NCBI GenBank assembly: GCA_964471405.1
Contig: CAYYGH010000013.1
Coordinates: 1 to 45,973 of the forward strand
Direction of reading: 5' to 3'
DNA: 45,973 nt
Source: J084 sp964471405
Lineage (GTDB): Bacteria > Pseudomonadota > Alphaproteobacteria > Sphingomonadales > Rhodothalassiaceae
A program made the position numbers and the translations under genes. Within the stretch, counting starts at the first letter, position 1. Every line of letters begins with the position of its first letter. The notes beneath the pieces are model-generated. The model had not been told where the DNA came from. It saw only the letters and a list, made by a program, of their open reading frames with translations, and searched no databases. Positions 31,777 to 40,010 of the stretch are shown piece after piece.

Positions 31777-32286
31777 ATGCGCATTCTCGGCCTCGATCCC
31801 GGTCTCGGCACCACCGGGTGGGGCATGATCGACCGGGATGGCATGCGGCTTGCCCATTGCGCCCATGGCACGTTCACGAGCGACCCGGCCCTGCCGCTTG
31901 CGGCCCGATTGGCATCTCTGGCCAGGGCGCTGCGGTCCGTCATCGCCGAATATCGCCCCGATTGCGCAGCGATCGAGGAGACCTTCGTCAACCGGAATCC
32001 ATCCTCGACCTTGAAACTCGGACAGGCGCGTGGTGTGGTGATGCTTGTTCCGGCCGAGGCGGGGTTGGAGGTGGCCGAGTATGCACCGAATGCCGTGAAG
32101 AAGGCGATTGTCGGTGTCGGCCACGCGAGCAAGGATCAGGTGCGCATGATGGTGCGGGTGCTGCTCGGCGACATCGATGTCCGGAATGCCGATGCTGCGG
32201 ATGCGCTGGCGGTGGCCATCTGCCATGCCCACCATCTGGGCGGCGCCGTCATGGGACGATCCCCCGGGCGGAGGCGGCGGTCATGA
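31777..32286 (+). CDS. ruvC: Crossover junction endodeoxyribonuclease RuvC
   Basis: 169 residues from ATG 31777 (AGAGG upstream); a GTG at 31756 would add seven residues but has no ribosome site. RuvC cuts Holliday junctions symmetrically. The RNase-H-like acidic residues are D7 (ILGLDPG), E67 (AAIEETFVN), D139 and D142 (NADAADALAVAICH). SSTLKLGQARGV is also typical. The TGA overlaps the ruvA ATG as ATGA at 32283. Confidence 0.95.
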   Translation: MRILGLDPGLGTTGWGMIDRDGMRLAHCAHGTFTSDPALPLAARLASLARALRSVIAEYRPDCAAIEETFVNRNPSSTLKLGQARGVVMLVPAEAGLEVAEYAPNAVKKAIVGVGHASKDQVRMMVRVLLGDIDVRNADAADALAVAICHAHHLGGAVMGRSPGRRRRS

Positions 32287-32906
32287 TCGCGCGGCTCAAG
32301 GGAAGGGTGGTGGAGATCGGGGAGGACCATCTGGTTCTTGACGTCGGGGGTGTCGGCTATCTCGTCTTTGCACCCGCACGGGTGCTTGCGCGCCTTGCGC
32401 CCGGCGAGGAGGTGGTTCTGGCGATCGAGACCCATGTGCGGGAAGACCACATTCACCTCTACGGCTTTTCGGATGCGGCCGATCGCGCCATGTTCCGGCT
32501 GTTGTGCGGTGTTTCCGGCGTTGGTGCCCGATTGGCGCTGGCGTTGCTGTCGGTACTGGATGCCGAGGCGCTGTCCCTTGCGATCGCGGCCCACGACCGG
32601 GCGGCGCTTTCCCGTGCACCCGGTGTCGGCAAGCGTCTTGCCGAGCGGATCTGCCATGAACTCAAGGACAAGGTCGGCGGCCTGCCGGGAGCGGTTCCGG
32701 GGGCGGCGGCCGAGAGCGGGCGCAGCGAAGGAGGAAGCCGGGATGGCGGGGTGGTGGAGGATGCCGTCTCGGCCCTTGTTCATCTCGGCTATGGGCGCAT
32801 GGAGGCGCTGGGCGCGGTCCGGGCAAGTCTCGCCCGCCAGGGTGAAGGCGGCACACCTGAGCTTGCCGCGCTCATCCGTGACAGTCTCAAGGAGCTGGCC
32901 GGATGA
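32283..32906 (+). CDS. ruvA: Holliday junction branch-migration protein RuvA
   Basis: 207 residues. RuvA binds the four-way junction and loads RuvB. The N-terminal OB fold starts MIARLKGRVVEIGEDHLVLDVGGVGYLV. Two helix-hairpin-helix motifs follow (LLCGVSGVGARLALALL and LSRAPGVGKRLAERICHELKDK). A Gly/Ala/Ser-rich linker (about 140-165) leads to the C-terminal RuvB-contact domain (VSALVHLGYGRMEALGAV). Both its start and its stop overlap neighbouring genes by four bases (ATGA at 32283 and 32903). Confidence 0.95.
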   Translation: MIARLKGRVVEIGEDHLVLDVGGVGYLVFAPARVLARLAPGEEVVLAIETHVREDHIHLYGFSDAADRAMFRLLCGVSGVGARLALALLSVLDAEALSLAIAAHDRAALSRAPGVGKRLAERICHELKDKVGGLPGAVPGAAAESGRSEGGSRDGGVVEDAVSALVHLGYGRMEALGAVRASLARQGEGGTPELAALIRDSLKELAG

Positions 32907-33955
32907 GTGACGATCGCCTGATTGCCCGCGATCAGCAGGCCGAGGATGCTGCCGAGGCCGTGCTGCGTCCGCGCCGGCTGGACGAGTTCATCGGTCAGGA
33001 TCGCGAGCGGGAAAATCTGCGCGTGTATATCGCGGCCGCCCGGGAGCGGGGCGAGGCGCTCGATCACGTGCTCCTCTATGGCCCGCCGGGACTCGGCAAG
33101 ACGACGCTTGCCCAGATCATCGCGCGCGAGCTTGGCGTGGGATTTCGGGCAACATCGGGGCCCGTGATCGCGCGGCCGGGCGATCTGGCCGCGCTGTTGA
33201 CCAATCTGGAACCCCATGATGTGCTTTTTATCGATGAAATTCACCGGCTGAGCCCCATGGTCGAGGAAATTCTCTATCCGGCCATGGAGGATTTCCAGCT
33301 GGACATCATCATCGGTGAGGGGCCGGCGGCGCGCTCGGTGAAGATCGATCTGCCCGCCTTCACGCTGATCGGTGCGACAACCCGGATGGGGCTGCTGACC
33401 AATCCCTTGCGTGACCGCTTCGGCATTCCCATCCGGCTGGACTTTTACGGAGTCGAAGAGCTGATGGCCGTGGTCCGGCGCGCCGCGCGCGTTCTCGGCA
33501 TGGCGCTGACGGAGGATGGCGCGCGCGAGATCGCAGCCCGCTCGCGCGGCACGCCCCGGATTGCCGTGCGGCTGCTGCGGCGGGTGCGCGATTTCGCGGC
33601 CGTGGAGCAGGCTTCTCCCGTCGACCGTGAGGTGGCGGATCGGGCGCTTTCCCGACTGAAGGTCGATTCCTTCGGCCTGGATCAGATGGACCGCCGTTAT
33701 CTTGAAACCATCGCCCGGCTTTACGGCGGCGGCCCGGTGGGGATCGACACCCTGGCTGCCGCCCTCTCCGAGCCGCGGGATGCGCTTGAGGACATCATCG
33801 AGCCCTTTCTCATCCAGTCCGGTCTGATCCAGCGCACGCCGCGCGGGCGGATGCTCACACCACGGGCCTTCGCGCATCTGGGGATTGCACCGCCGGCAGG
33901 CCATGGCGACGATCTTTTCGCTGCGCCTTCCTGCAAGGAGGAGAAGGACGCATGA
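32903..33955 (+). CDS. ruvB: Holliday junction ATP-dependent helicase RuvB
   Basis: 350 residues. RuvB is the AAA+ hexameric motor of branch migration. It begins DRLIARDQQAEDAAEAVLRPRRLDEFIGQ, with Walker A GPPGLGKT at 60-67, Walker B/DEIH at 111-114 (FIDEIHRLSP), sensor 1 IGATTRMGLL, arginine finger region LRDRFGIPIRL and the C-terminal winged helix (PFLIQSGLIQRTPRGR). A short charged tail ends at TGA, which overlaps the ybgC ATG (33952). It is translationally coupled on both sides. Confidence 0.97.
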   Translation: MSDDRLIARDQQAEDAAEAVLRPRRLDEFIGQDRERENLRVYIAAARERGEALDHVLLYGPPGLGKTTLAQIIARELGVGFRATSGPVIARPGDLAALLTNLEPHDVLFIDEIHRLSPMVEEILYPAMEDFQLDIIIGEGPAARSVKIDLPAFTLIGATTRMGLLTNPLRDRFGIPIRLDFYGVEELMAVVRRAARVLGMALTEDGAREIAARSRGTPRIAVRLLRRVRDFAAVEQASPVDREVADRALSRLKVDSFGLDQMDRRYLETIARLYGGGPVGIDTLAAALSEPRDALEDIIEPFLIQSGLIQRTPRGRMLTPRAFAHLGIAPPAGHGDDLFAAPSCKEEKDA

Positions 33956-34482
33956 GGATTCCCGCCCCAGGGCAACGGCCGGCAGGGGCAGAAGCTGCAG
34001 GCGAGGGCGATTGCCTTCAGGCGCATTTCCGGGACCGGACATTCCGGCTGCCACTGCGAGTCTATTATGAGGACACCGATGCGGCCGGGATCGTGCATCA
34101 TGCACGCTACCTTGCCTTTCTTGAACGGGCGCGCAGCGAAATGCTCTGGGCACTTGGTCTGGACGACTGGGGTGAGCCGGGAGAGGGCGGACAAGTGGTG
34201 CGCTTTGCCATCGCAAAGGCCGAGATGGCCTTTCGTCGACCGGCCCGTCTGTTCGATCGTCTGTGGGTGGAGACGCAAATCCGCCACATTGGCGCGGCCA
34301 GTATGGATGCCGCCCAGGTCGTCTTGCGTGGTGATCAGCCTCTGGTCTACGCCCGCATCAAGGCGGCCAGCGTGGATGAGGCCGGCCGTCCGAGGCGCCT
34401 GCCTGCACATTGGCGGCGGGTTCTGGCACCGCTCGTGGTGCCGGCGACGGCGGGCGATGCTCTTGATCTGTCTGCTTTGTGA
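33952..34482 (+). CDS. ybgC: Tol-Pal-associated acyl-CoA thioesterase YbgC
   Basis: 176 residues, somewhat longer than the usual 130-150 because of an N-terminal extension of about 30 residues. Hot-dog-fold thioesterase: YYEDTDAAGIVHHARYLAFLERARSEML contains the catalytic Asp motif, followed by FAIAKAEMAFRRPARLFDRLWV. It hydrolyses acyl-CoA or acyl-ACP thioesters at the inner membrane face and is almost always encoded beside tolQ. GAGGAGAAGG lies in the ruvB 3' end just before ATG 33952. Overlap with ruvB joins the repair genes to the Tol system. Confidence 0.93.
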   Translation: MRIPAPGQRPAGAEAAGEGDCLQAHFRDRTFRLPLRVYYEDTDAAGIVHHARYLAFLERARSEMLWALGLDDWGEPGEGGQVVRFAIAKAEMAFRRPARLFDRLWVETQIRHIGAASMDAAQVVLRGDQPLVYARIKAASVDEAGRPRRLPAHWRRVLAPLVVPATAGDALDLSAL

Positions 34483-34556
34483 AGGGGGCGCTTGCTGCAG
34501 GTTCGGGCGTTACCCGGCCAAGTTCTGGAAGCAACCGAAAGGGGGATAGGGTCACG

Positions 34557-35273
34557 ATGAATCCAAGCGGTCTTGCAGCCCAGCTGGGCAACGGTGGCGG
34601 ATACACGGTCTGGGACATGGTCGCCGGCGCCGATCCCGTGGTGAAGACGGTCATGGCGGTTCTGCTGCTGGCTTCGGTGTGGAGCTGGGCGGTGATGATC
34701 ACGGGCTATCTGCGGATCCGGGCTGCCGAGCGCGCGGCGGATGCCTTCGAGAACCGCTTCTGGTCGGGTATCGCACTGGATGAGCTGTATGCCGAGGTCA
34801 AGGATCGGCTGGCCCATCCCTTCGAGACGGTCTTCGTGGCCGCCATGCGCGAATGGCGCCGCAGCGGCGAACAGGCATCCGCTGGCCCGCCATTGGCCGA
34901 GCTGGCGCTGGAGGCCCGCCTGTCCAAGGTCATGCGGGTGGCGATCACCCGCGAGATGGAGCGTCTGTCGGGCCAGATCGGCTATCTGGCAACCCTGGGA
35001 TCCGCGGCCCCCTTCGTCGGCCTGTTCGGGACGGTATGGGGCATCATGAACAGCTTTCAGGATATCGCGCTGGCCTCCAATACCTCACTGGCGGTTGTCG
35101 CCCCGGGCATTGCCGAAGCTCTGCTTGCGACCGCCATGGGTCTGGTGGCGGCAATTCCGGCGGTCGTGGCCTATAACAAGCTGACTGGCGATCTCGGCCG
35201 CTATGCCGGGCGGCTGGAGGGCTTTGCCGACGAGTTCTCCACCGTGCTGGCCCGGCGCGCAGCCGCAGCCTGA
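34557..35273 (+). CDS. tolQ: Tol-Pal system protein TolQ
   Basis: 238 residues from ATG 34557; a longer frame from 34479 is not supported. An inner-membrane subunit of the proton-driven TolQR motor, of the ExbB/MotA family. The first helix is at about 27-47 (VVKTVMAVLLLASVWSWAVMI). A large cytoplasmic loop includes EARLSKVMRVAITREME. Two more helices follow, with GYLATLGSAAPFVGLFGTVWGIMNSF and APGIAEALLATAMGLVAAIPAVVAYNKL. It is 74 nt after ybgC and 12 nt before tolR. Confidence 0.95.
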   Translation: MNPSGLAAQLGNGGGYTVWDMVAGADPVVKTVMAVLLLASVWSWAVMITGYLRIRAAERAADAFENRFWSGIALDELYAEVKDRLAHPFETVFVAAMREWRRSGEQASAGPPLAELALEARLSKVMRVAITREMERLSGQIGYLATLGSAAPFVGLFGTVWGIMNSFQDIALASNTSLAVVAPGIAEALLATAMGLVAAIPAVVAYNKLTGDLGRYAGRLEGFADEFSTVLARRAAAA

Positions 35274-35285
35274 AAGGAGAAGCCG

Positions 35286-35798
35286 ATGGCCGCATGGGGG
35301 TCGCCGAATGAGGGGCATGGCCGCGGGCTGAGGCGCTACGGCCTGATTGCCGAGATCAATGTCACGCCCTTCGTGGATGTGATGCTGGTGCTGCTTGTAG
35401 TTTTCATGGTGACCGCCCCTCTTCTGCAGGCGGGGATCGCCGTTGATCTGCCGGAAGCTGATGCTCCGCCACTTGCCCAGGACAATACGCCGCTTACGGT
35501 TACCATGGATCGCGCGGGCAGGCTCTATCTTGGCGATGCGGATGTTGCGCTGGGGAGTTTGCGGGAGCGGTTGCGGGCTGTCGGCCGGGCACGTGATCCG
35601 AAGAGGACGGTGGTCTACCTGAGGGCCGACAAGAGCCTGGCCTATGGTGATGTCGTCAAGGTGATGGCCGAGATCCGGGGAGCGGGCTTTCTGCGGATTG
35701 CGCTTGTGAGCGAGAATGTCCCGCCACGCCATGGCGAAAGCGCGCGGAACAGGGCGGACGGTGGGGATCGCGGCAAGGGACCGGCAGCCGGGAGATAG
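35286..35798 (+). CDS. tolR: Tol-Pal system protein TolR
   Basis: 170 residues; AAGGAG six bases before ATG 35286. A single N-terminal transmembrane helix (IAEINVTPFVDVMLVLLVVFMVTAPLL) carries the conserved proton-path aspartate D31, followed by a periplasmic ExbD/TolR domain (VDLPEADAPPLAQDNTPLTVTM, VVYLRADKSLAYGDVVKVMAEIRGAGFLRIALVSE). It partners TolQ and TolA in energising outer-membrane constriction. The C-terminal 25 residues are hydrophilic and form an extension over the shorter relatives. Confidence 0.95.
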   Translation: MAAWGSPNEGHGRGLRRYGLIAEINVTPFVDVMLVLLVVFMVTAPLLQAGIAVDLPEADAPPLAQDNTPLTVTMDRAGRLYLGDADVALGSLRERLRAVGRARDPKRTVVYLRADKSLAYGDVVKVMAEIRGAGFLRIALVSENVPPRHGESARNRADGGDRGKGPAAGR

Positions 35799-35802
35799 CG
35801 GC

Positions 35803-36663
35803 ATGACGAGCCAGGCCCTGCCGCGACCAGCAGGAGGTCTGTCCCGGCGGATCGTCGATCGTCGGACGGGGCTGTTTGGCTTCGTCGGCTCTGTCGGGCT
35901 GCACCTGCTCGTTCTGGGATTGCTGCTCGTGCGCTGGCCCCAGACGGAATCACCCATTGCGGAGCCGGAGCCGATGGCGGTCGAGTTTCTGGTCGAGCGC
36001 GCCGAACCGGCCCCGGCGCGTCCTGAGAAGCCGCAGTCTCCTCCGCAGAGCACACCGCAGGATCTTGAAATCCAGGCCACGTCCACGCCGGGGCGCATCC
36101 CGGTTCCGCAGTCCAAACCCGGACCACCGGCAAAAGCGGCGCCCGCCCGTCCCCGAATCGAGGCGGTGCCGCGCAGCAAGCCGCGTCCGCCCACCCGTTT
36201 TGATCCCGAACATGTGGCGGCCCTGCTTGACAAGGCCCGCAAGCAGCCTTCTGCGCCGGCTCCCCGGACCGAGGGAGCGGACAGGGACGAGAAAAAGCCG
36301 GCGCAGAACGATCAGGATGCCGCTGCCGAGGCCCTGCGCGAGCGCATCGCAAAGGCATCGCTCGGCCAGGCCCTCGCCGCACGGGTCAGCCGCTGCTGGA
36401 CGGCACCCGTCGGGGCGAAGGGGGTGGAAACGATGCAGGTGCGCATTGCCGTGCAGCTCAGTCGCGAGGGGCGGCTCATCGGTCTGCCGCGCTTTCTGGA
36501 TGTGGACTCCCGCCGACTGAAGACCGACCCCTACTACCGGGTATTCGTGGAAAGCGCGCGCCGGGCCGTGCTGGCCTGTGCCCCCTATGACGACCTGCCG
36601 CAGCCTCTCTATCGGCTGTGGCGGCAGATCGAATTCACATTCTCGCCACGAAACATGTATTGA
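35803..36663 (+). CDS. tolA: Tol-Pal system protein TolA
   Basis: 286 residues; GGGAG eight bases before ATG 35803, four bases after the tolR stop. An N-terminal membrane helix (about 22-45, GLFGFVGSVGLHLLVLGLLLV), a long Pro/Lys/Ala-rich periplasmic linker (about 50-190) and a TonB/TolA-like C-terminal domain (about 190-286) with two cysteines (RCWTAP and LACAPYDDLPQ) that probably form the usual disulfide. TolA spans the periplasm to reach Pal and TolB. The linker is short compared with enterobacterial TolA (421 residues), which is normal for alphaproteobacteria. Confidence 0.92.
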   Translation: MTSQALPRPAGGLSRRIVDRRTGLFGFVGSVGLHLLVLGLLLVRWPQTESPIAEPEPMAVEFLVERAEPAPARPEKPQSPPQSTPQDLEIQATSTPGRIPVPQSKPGPPAKAAPARPRIEAVPRSKPRPPTRFDPEHVAALLDKARKQPSAPAPRTEGADRDEKKPAQNDQDAAAEALRERIAKASLGQALAARVSRCWTAPVGAKGVETMQVRIAVQLSREGRLIGLPRFLDVDSRRLKTDPYYRVFVESARRAVLACAPYDDLPQPLYRLWRQIEFTFSPRNMY

Positions 36664-36738
36664 CCGGAGGAGACCGTCCCCAGGGGGGCGCCACCTCTGG
36701 CACGGCGACAGACGGAAAGACAGGAAAGAGACAGGAGC

Positions 36739-38100
36739 ATGGATCTTCGCCAGCCTTGCCTTGACGCCATCTGCCGGATTCTCGGTCTTGTCATGGCCGT
36801 GGCGGTTGTCGCGGTGAGCACGGCCTGGCCGGCGCGGGCGCAGCTCAAGGTCGATGTCACGCGCGGCATGCTCGAGCCTCTCCCGATCGCGATCCCTCCT
36901 TTCGTGCTCAAGCGTCCGGATGCCTCCGATGCGCAGGAGCTGGCCGCACGGGGCAGCGATCTGGCCGCGGTCGTGGCGGCGGATCTTCAGCGCTCGGGCC
37001 TTTTCCGTCCCCTCCCGAAGGAGGCCTTCATCTCCACCCCGTCCTCCGCGGATGTGCGTCCGCGCTTTGCCAACTGGCGGGCGATCGCGGCCCAGGCACT
37101 CGTGGTCGGCCAGATCGATCGCGAGGCGGACGGACGGCTTGTGGCGGAGTTTCGTCTGTGGGACGTGCTTGCCGAGCAGCAGCTCCTGGGACTCAGATAT
37201 ACGGCCGAGCCGGCTGACTGGCGGCGCATGGCCCATCGCATTGCCGATGACATCTATGAGCGGCTCACCGGCGAGAAAGGCTATTTCGATACCCGCATCG
37301 TCTTTATCGCGGAAACGGGACCCAGAACCCGGCGTGTCAAGCGGCTTGCGATCATGGATCAGGACGGCTTCAATCTGCGCTATCTGACCGATGGCAAGGA
37401 TCTCGTGCTCACCCCCCGTTTTTCGCCGACGCGCCAGGAGATCACCTATCTGGCCTATTACGGCGGCAAGCCGCGCGTGTATCTCTATGATCTGGAGACG
37501 GGCAAGCATGAAGTCCTGGGCGACTTCCCGAACATGACATTCGCCCCGCGCTTTTCGCCTGATGGTCGGCGCGTGATCATGTCGCTGGCCGCGAACGGGA
37601 ATTCCGACATCTACGAGATGGATCTGCAAACGCGCCGGGTGCGGCGGCTGACCGACCATCCGGCCATCGATACCTCTCCCTCCTATTCGCCCGATGGCCG
37701 TTTCATCGTCTTCAATTCGGATCGCGGAGGCTCTCAGCAGCTTTATGTGATGCGTGCGGATGGCGGGGACGTGCATCGCATCTCCTTCGGTCGTGGCCGG
37801 TATGCGACGCCGGTCTGGTCGCCCCGCGGAGACCTCATCGCCTTCACGAAGATGGGGGAGAAGAAGTTTCGGATCGGCGTGATGCGGCCGGATGGATCGG
37901 GCGAGCGGCTGCTCACCGACGCCTATCAGGACGAGGCGCCGAGCTGGGCTCCCAACGGCCGGGTGCTGATCTTCTTCCGGCTCGATCCCGCAACCGGCTC
38001 GACCAGCCTGTGGACGGTGGATCTGACGGGCTACAATGAGCGCAAGGTGCCCACTCCAACTGACGCCTCGGACCCCGCCTGGTCGCCGCTTCTGGATTAG
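36739..38100 (+). CDS. tolB: Tol-Pal system beta-propeller protein TolB
   Basis: 453 residues. Signal peptide cleaved near residue 34 (TAWPARAQ). The N-terminal alpha/beta domain (about 35-175, LPIAIPPFVL, VVAADLQRSGLFRPLP, DWRRMAHRIADDIYERLTGEKGYFDTRI) is followed by a six-bladed propeller of PD40 repeats (FSPTRQEITYLAYYGGKPRVYLYDLETG, FSPDGRRVIMSL, YSPDGRFIVFNSDRGGSQQLYVM). Periplasmic partner of Pal and TolA. It lies 75 nt after tolA. The stop is followed by CGGAGCTGA twice (38101-38109 and 38121-38129). Confidence 0.96.
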   Translation: MDLRQPCLDAICRILGLVMAVAVVAVSTAWPARAQLKVDVTRGMLEPLPIAIPPFVLKRPDASDAQELAARGSDLAAVVAADLQRSGLFRPLPKEAFISTPSSADVRPRFANWRAIAAQALVVGQIDREADGRLVAEFRLWDVLAEQQLLGLRYTAEPADWRRMAHRIADDIYERLTGEKGYFDTRIVFIAETGPRTRRVKRLAIMDQDGFNLRYLTDGKDLVLTPRFSPTRQEITYLAYYGGKPRVYLYDLETGKHEVLGDFPNMTFAPRFSPDGRRVIMSLAANGNSDIYEMDLQTRRVRRLTDHPAIDTSPSYSPDGRFIVFNSDRGGSQQLYVMRADGGDVHRISFGRGRYATPVWSPRGDLIAFTKMGEKKFRIGVMRPDGSGERLLTDAYQDEAPSWAPNGRVLIFFRLDPATGSTSLWTVDLTGYNERKVPTPTDASDPAWSPLLD

Positions 38101-38179
38101 CGGAGCTGATTCCGGGTTGGCGGAGCTGACAAGTCCCCGTGAGCGGCGAAAAAAATGTCTCCGCCTTTCCGCGGCTTTC

Positions 38180-38208
38180 TTGATCACGTCATACGGCGGT
38201 CCTATAGT
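38180..38208 (+). promoter_or_regulatory. Putative pal promoter
   Basis: TTGATC (38180-38185), a 17-base spacer and TATAGT (38203-38208) make the clearest sigma-70-type promoter seen in the window. It lies in the 226-nt tolB-pal gap, about 118 bases before the pal start, and suggests that pal can be transcribed apart from tolQRAB. Confidence 0.6.
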
Positions 38209-38326
38209 GCGCGCACGAAGGGGGCGGGCATGCGCTGATGCATGGGCGCCTTGGCAGGGAAGACGGATCTTCTGGCCGATTCGGGCCGCGGCAGGAATGA
38301 CGTCACCGACAGGGAAAGTGGAGGCG

Positions 38327-38914
38327 ATGAGGGCTCAGGTGATCAGGAACCTGGTTTTTTTCCTCGTGATGGCATTAGGGCTGGCGGCTTGCGCCAAGCA
38401 GGCGCCTGCCCCGCAGAGCACGCCTCCTCAGCCCGAGCAGGCGACTGCTCAGCCCGAAAGGCAGGAGGCCGGCGCACCACCGTCTCTTCCGGCGGTCGGT
38501 GGAACTTCGGCCTTGGGGCGCGAGTCTCTGGAAGACCGCTATGGGCCACCGACCGAGGCGGCGCTGACGGCCTTTGCCGGGGATCGCGTCTATTTCGCCT
38601 TCGACAGTGCCGAGCTGACGCCGCAGGCCCGGGCAACACTCGAAAAACAGGCCGAATGGCTCAAGCATCATCCCGATGTGCGGGTAATCATCGAGGGCCA
38701 TACGGATGAGCGCGGCACAAGGGAATACAATCTCGCCCTTGGCGAGCGGCGGGCCAATGCGGTCAAGAACTATCTCGTCGCGCTGGGCATCGCGCCGGAG
38801 CGGATCGAGACCATATCCTACGGCAAGGAACGGCCGGCGGTGCTGGGCACGGGGGAAGCGGTCTGGCGGCTCAATCGGCGGGCCGTAACCAAGGTCATTA
38901 CGCCCGGGGTGTGA
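38327..38914 (+). CDS. pal: Peptidoglycan-associated lipoprotein Pal
   Basis: 195 residues. A lipoprotein signal with lipobox LAAC places the acylated cysteine at C22. A Pro/Gln/Ala-rich stretch (about 25-75) is followed by an OmpA-like domain (about 85-190): VYFAFDSAELTPQARATLEKQAEWL and IIEGHTDERGTREYNLALGERRANAVKNYL, which contains the Asp and Arg that bind meso-diaminopimelate of peptidoglycan. It anchors the outer membrane to murein and is the end point of the Tol motor. Start ATG 38327 is fixed by the signal; GGAGG is close before it. Confidence 0.96.
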   Translation: MRAQVIRNLVFFLVMALGLAACAKQAPAPQSTPPQPEQATAQPERQEAGAPPSLPAVGGTSALGRESLEDRYGPPTEAALTAFAGDRVYFAFDSAELTPQARATLEKQAEWLKHHPDVRVIIEGHTDERGTREYNLALGERRANAVKNYLVALGIAPERIETISYGKERPAVLGTGEAVWRLNRRAVTKVITPGV

Positions 38915-39044
38915 CGTTTCCTGGCATGCGGGTGCCCTTCGGCCCGGCTCTTTGACTGATTTTGCGAGATGACGGGCAGGCCGTCTGGCCCCCATCTGCT
39001 GCATGAGGCACACTTGCACTCACGGACGGTTCAGGAGCAATGCC

Positions 39045-40010
39045 ATGAGCGTGAAGATCGGCACCGGCATTTCGGGCGTGTGGCCCTGGCGGGGTCTTCT
39101 CGTGCTGGTCCTTGCGGGACTGGTGAGCATGGGATCTGCCCAGGCGGCTCCCAGCAAGAAGGAGCTTGCCGACGAGATCGCCGGTCTGCGCGCGGAGCTT
39201 GCCCAGTTGCGCAAGGATTTCGATGCTTTCCGGCAGAAGGTGGAGCTGCCCGAGAGCGCCACACGCCTGCTGGGTGATCTCGTGGTGCGCATGGAGAGGA
39301 TCGAGCGGCAGCTGGCCACGCTGAACGGGCGGGTGGAGGAGCAGGAGCATGCTCTTGCCGAACTCAATACGCGTTTTGCCCATTTTGCCGCGGACGTTCA
39401 GACACGGCTGGTGAAGCTGGAATCGGGTGCGCCGGCCTCCGCTCCGGCCACGCAGGCGAAAGAGGGGGAGGGGGCGGCGGAAGAACCGGCCGGCACGGCT
39501 TCAGCGGCCGGCCCGCAGGCCGAGACGGAAGAGACGGCAGGCAATCCGCATGATGATGCCTCCTCCTCGCCGGCTGCGGAGGGCGGCGCTGCGGCTGCCA
39601 AGGAGCCGCAGATTCAGCTGCCGGACGATCCCCGGCAGGCCTATGATGCCGCCTTCTCTCTCCTGCGGCAGGGGGATTTCGCCGGCGCCGAGCGGGCCTT
39701 TGCGGCGTTTCTGAAGGCCTTTCCCACACATCCGCTGGCGGCCAACGCCCAGTACTGGTTGGGCGAGACCTTCTATGTGCGCAAGGATTACGCCCATGCC
39801 GCCGAAGCCTTCCTCAAGGGCTATCAGAATTACCGGGACCGGCCCAAGGCGGCGGACAGTCTGCTCAAGCTGGCGATGAGTCTGGCGGCCCTCGGCAACA
39901 AGCAGGAAGCCTGTGCGGCGCTGGCCGAACTGTCGACGCGCTTTCCCAATGCCTCGCGCGCGGTCAGACAGCGTGCCAGCGCCCAGCGGCAGCGACTGGC
40001 ATGCCCCTAG
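39045..40010 (+). CDS. cpoB: Tol-Pal system protein YbgF/CpoB
   Basis: 321 residues from ATG 39045 (AGGAG seven bases upstream). Signal peptide ends near residue 35 (GSAQAAP). A coiled-coil trimerisation region (about 38-125, LADEIAGLRAELAQLRKDFDAF to NTRFAHFAADVQTRLVKLE), an Ala/Glu/Pro linker, then TPR repeats (about 200-321: AYDAAFSLLRQGDFAGAERAFAAFLKAFPTHPLAANAQYWLGE). CpoB coordinates cell-wall synthesis with outer-membrane constriction. Its last ten bases overlap the start of tilS. Confidence 0.93.
   Translation: MSVKIGTGISGVWPWRGLLVLVLAGLVSMGSAQAAPSKKELADEIAGLRAELAQLRKDFDAFRQKVELPESATRLLGDLVVRMERIERQLATLNGRVEEQEHALAELNTRFAHFAADVQTRLVKLESGAPASAPATQAKEGEGAAEEPAGTASAAGPQAETEETAGNPHDDASSSPAAEGGAAAAKEPQIQLPDDPRQAYDAAFSLLRQGDFAGAERAFAAFLKAFPTHPLAANAQYWLGETFYVRKDYAHAAEAFLKGYQNYRDRPKAADSLLKLAMSLAALGNKQEACAALAELSTRFPNASRAVRQRASAQRQRLACP

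Noticed and set aside
35950..38187. 745-codon minus-strand open frame
   Set aside because: It lies opposite tolA and tolB, both certain; its translation is rich in His/Arg/Gly/Asp with no domain.
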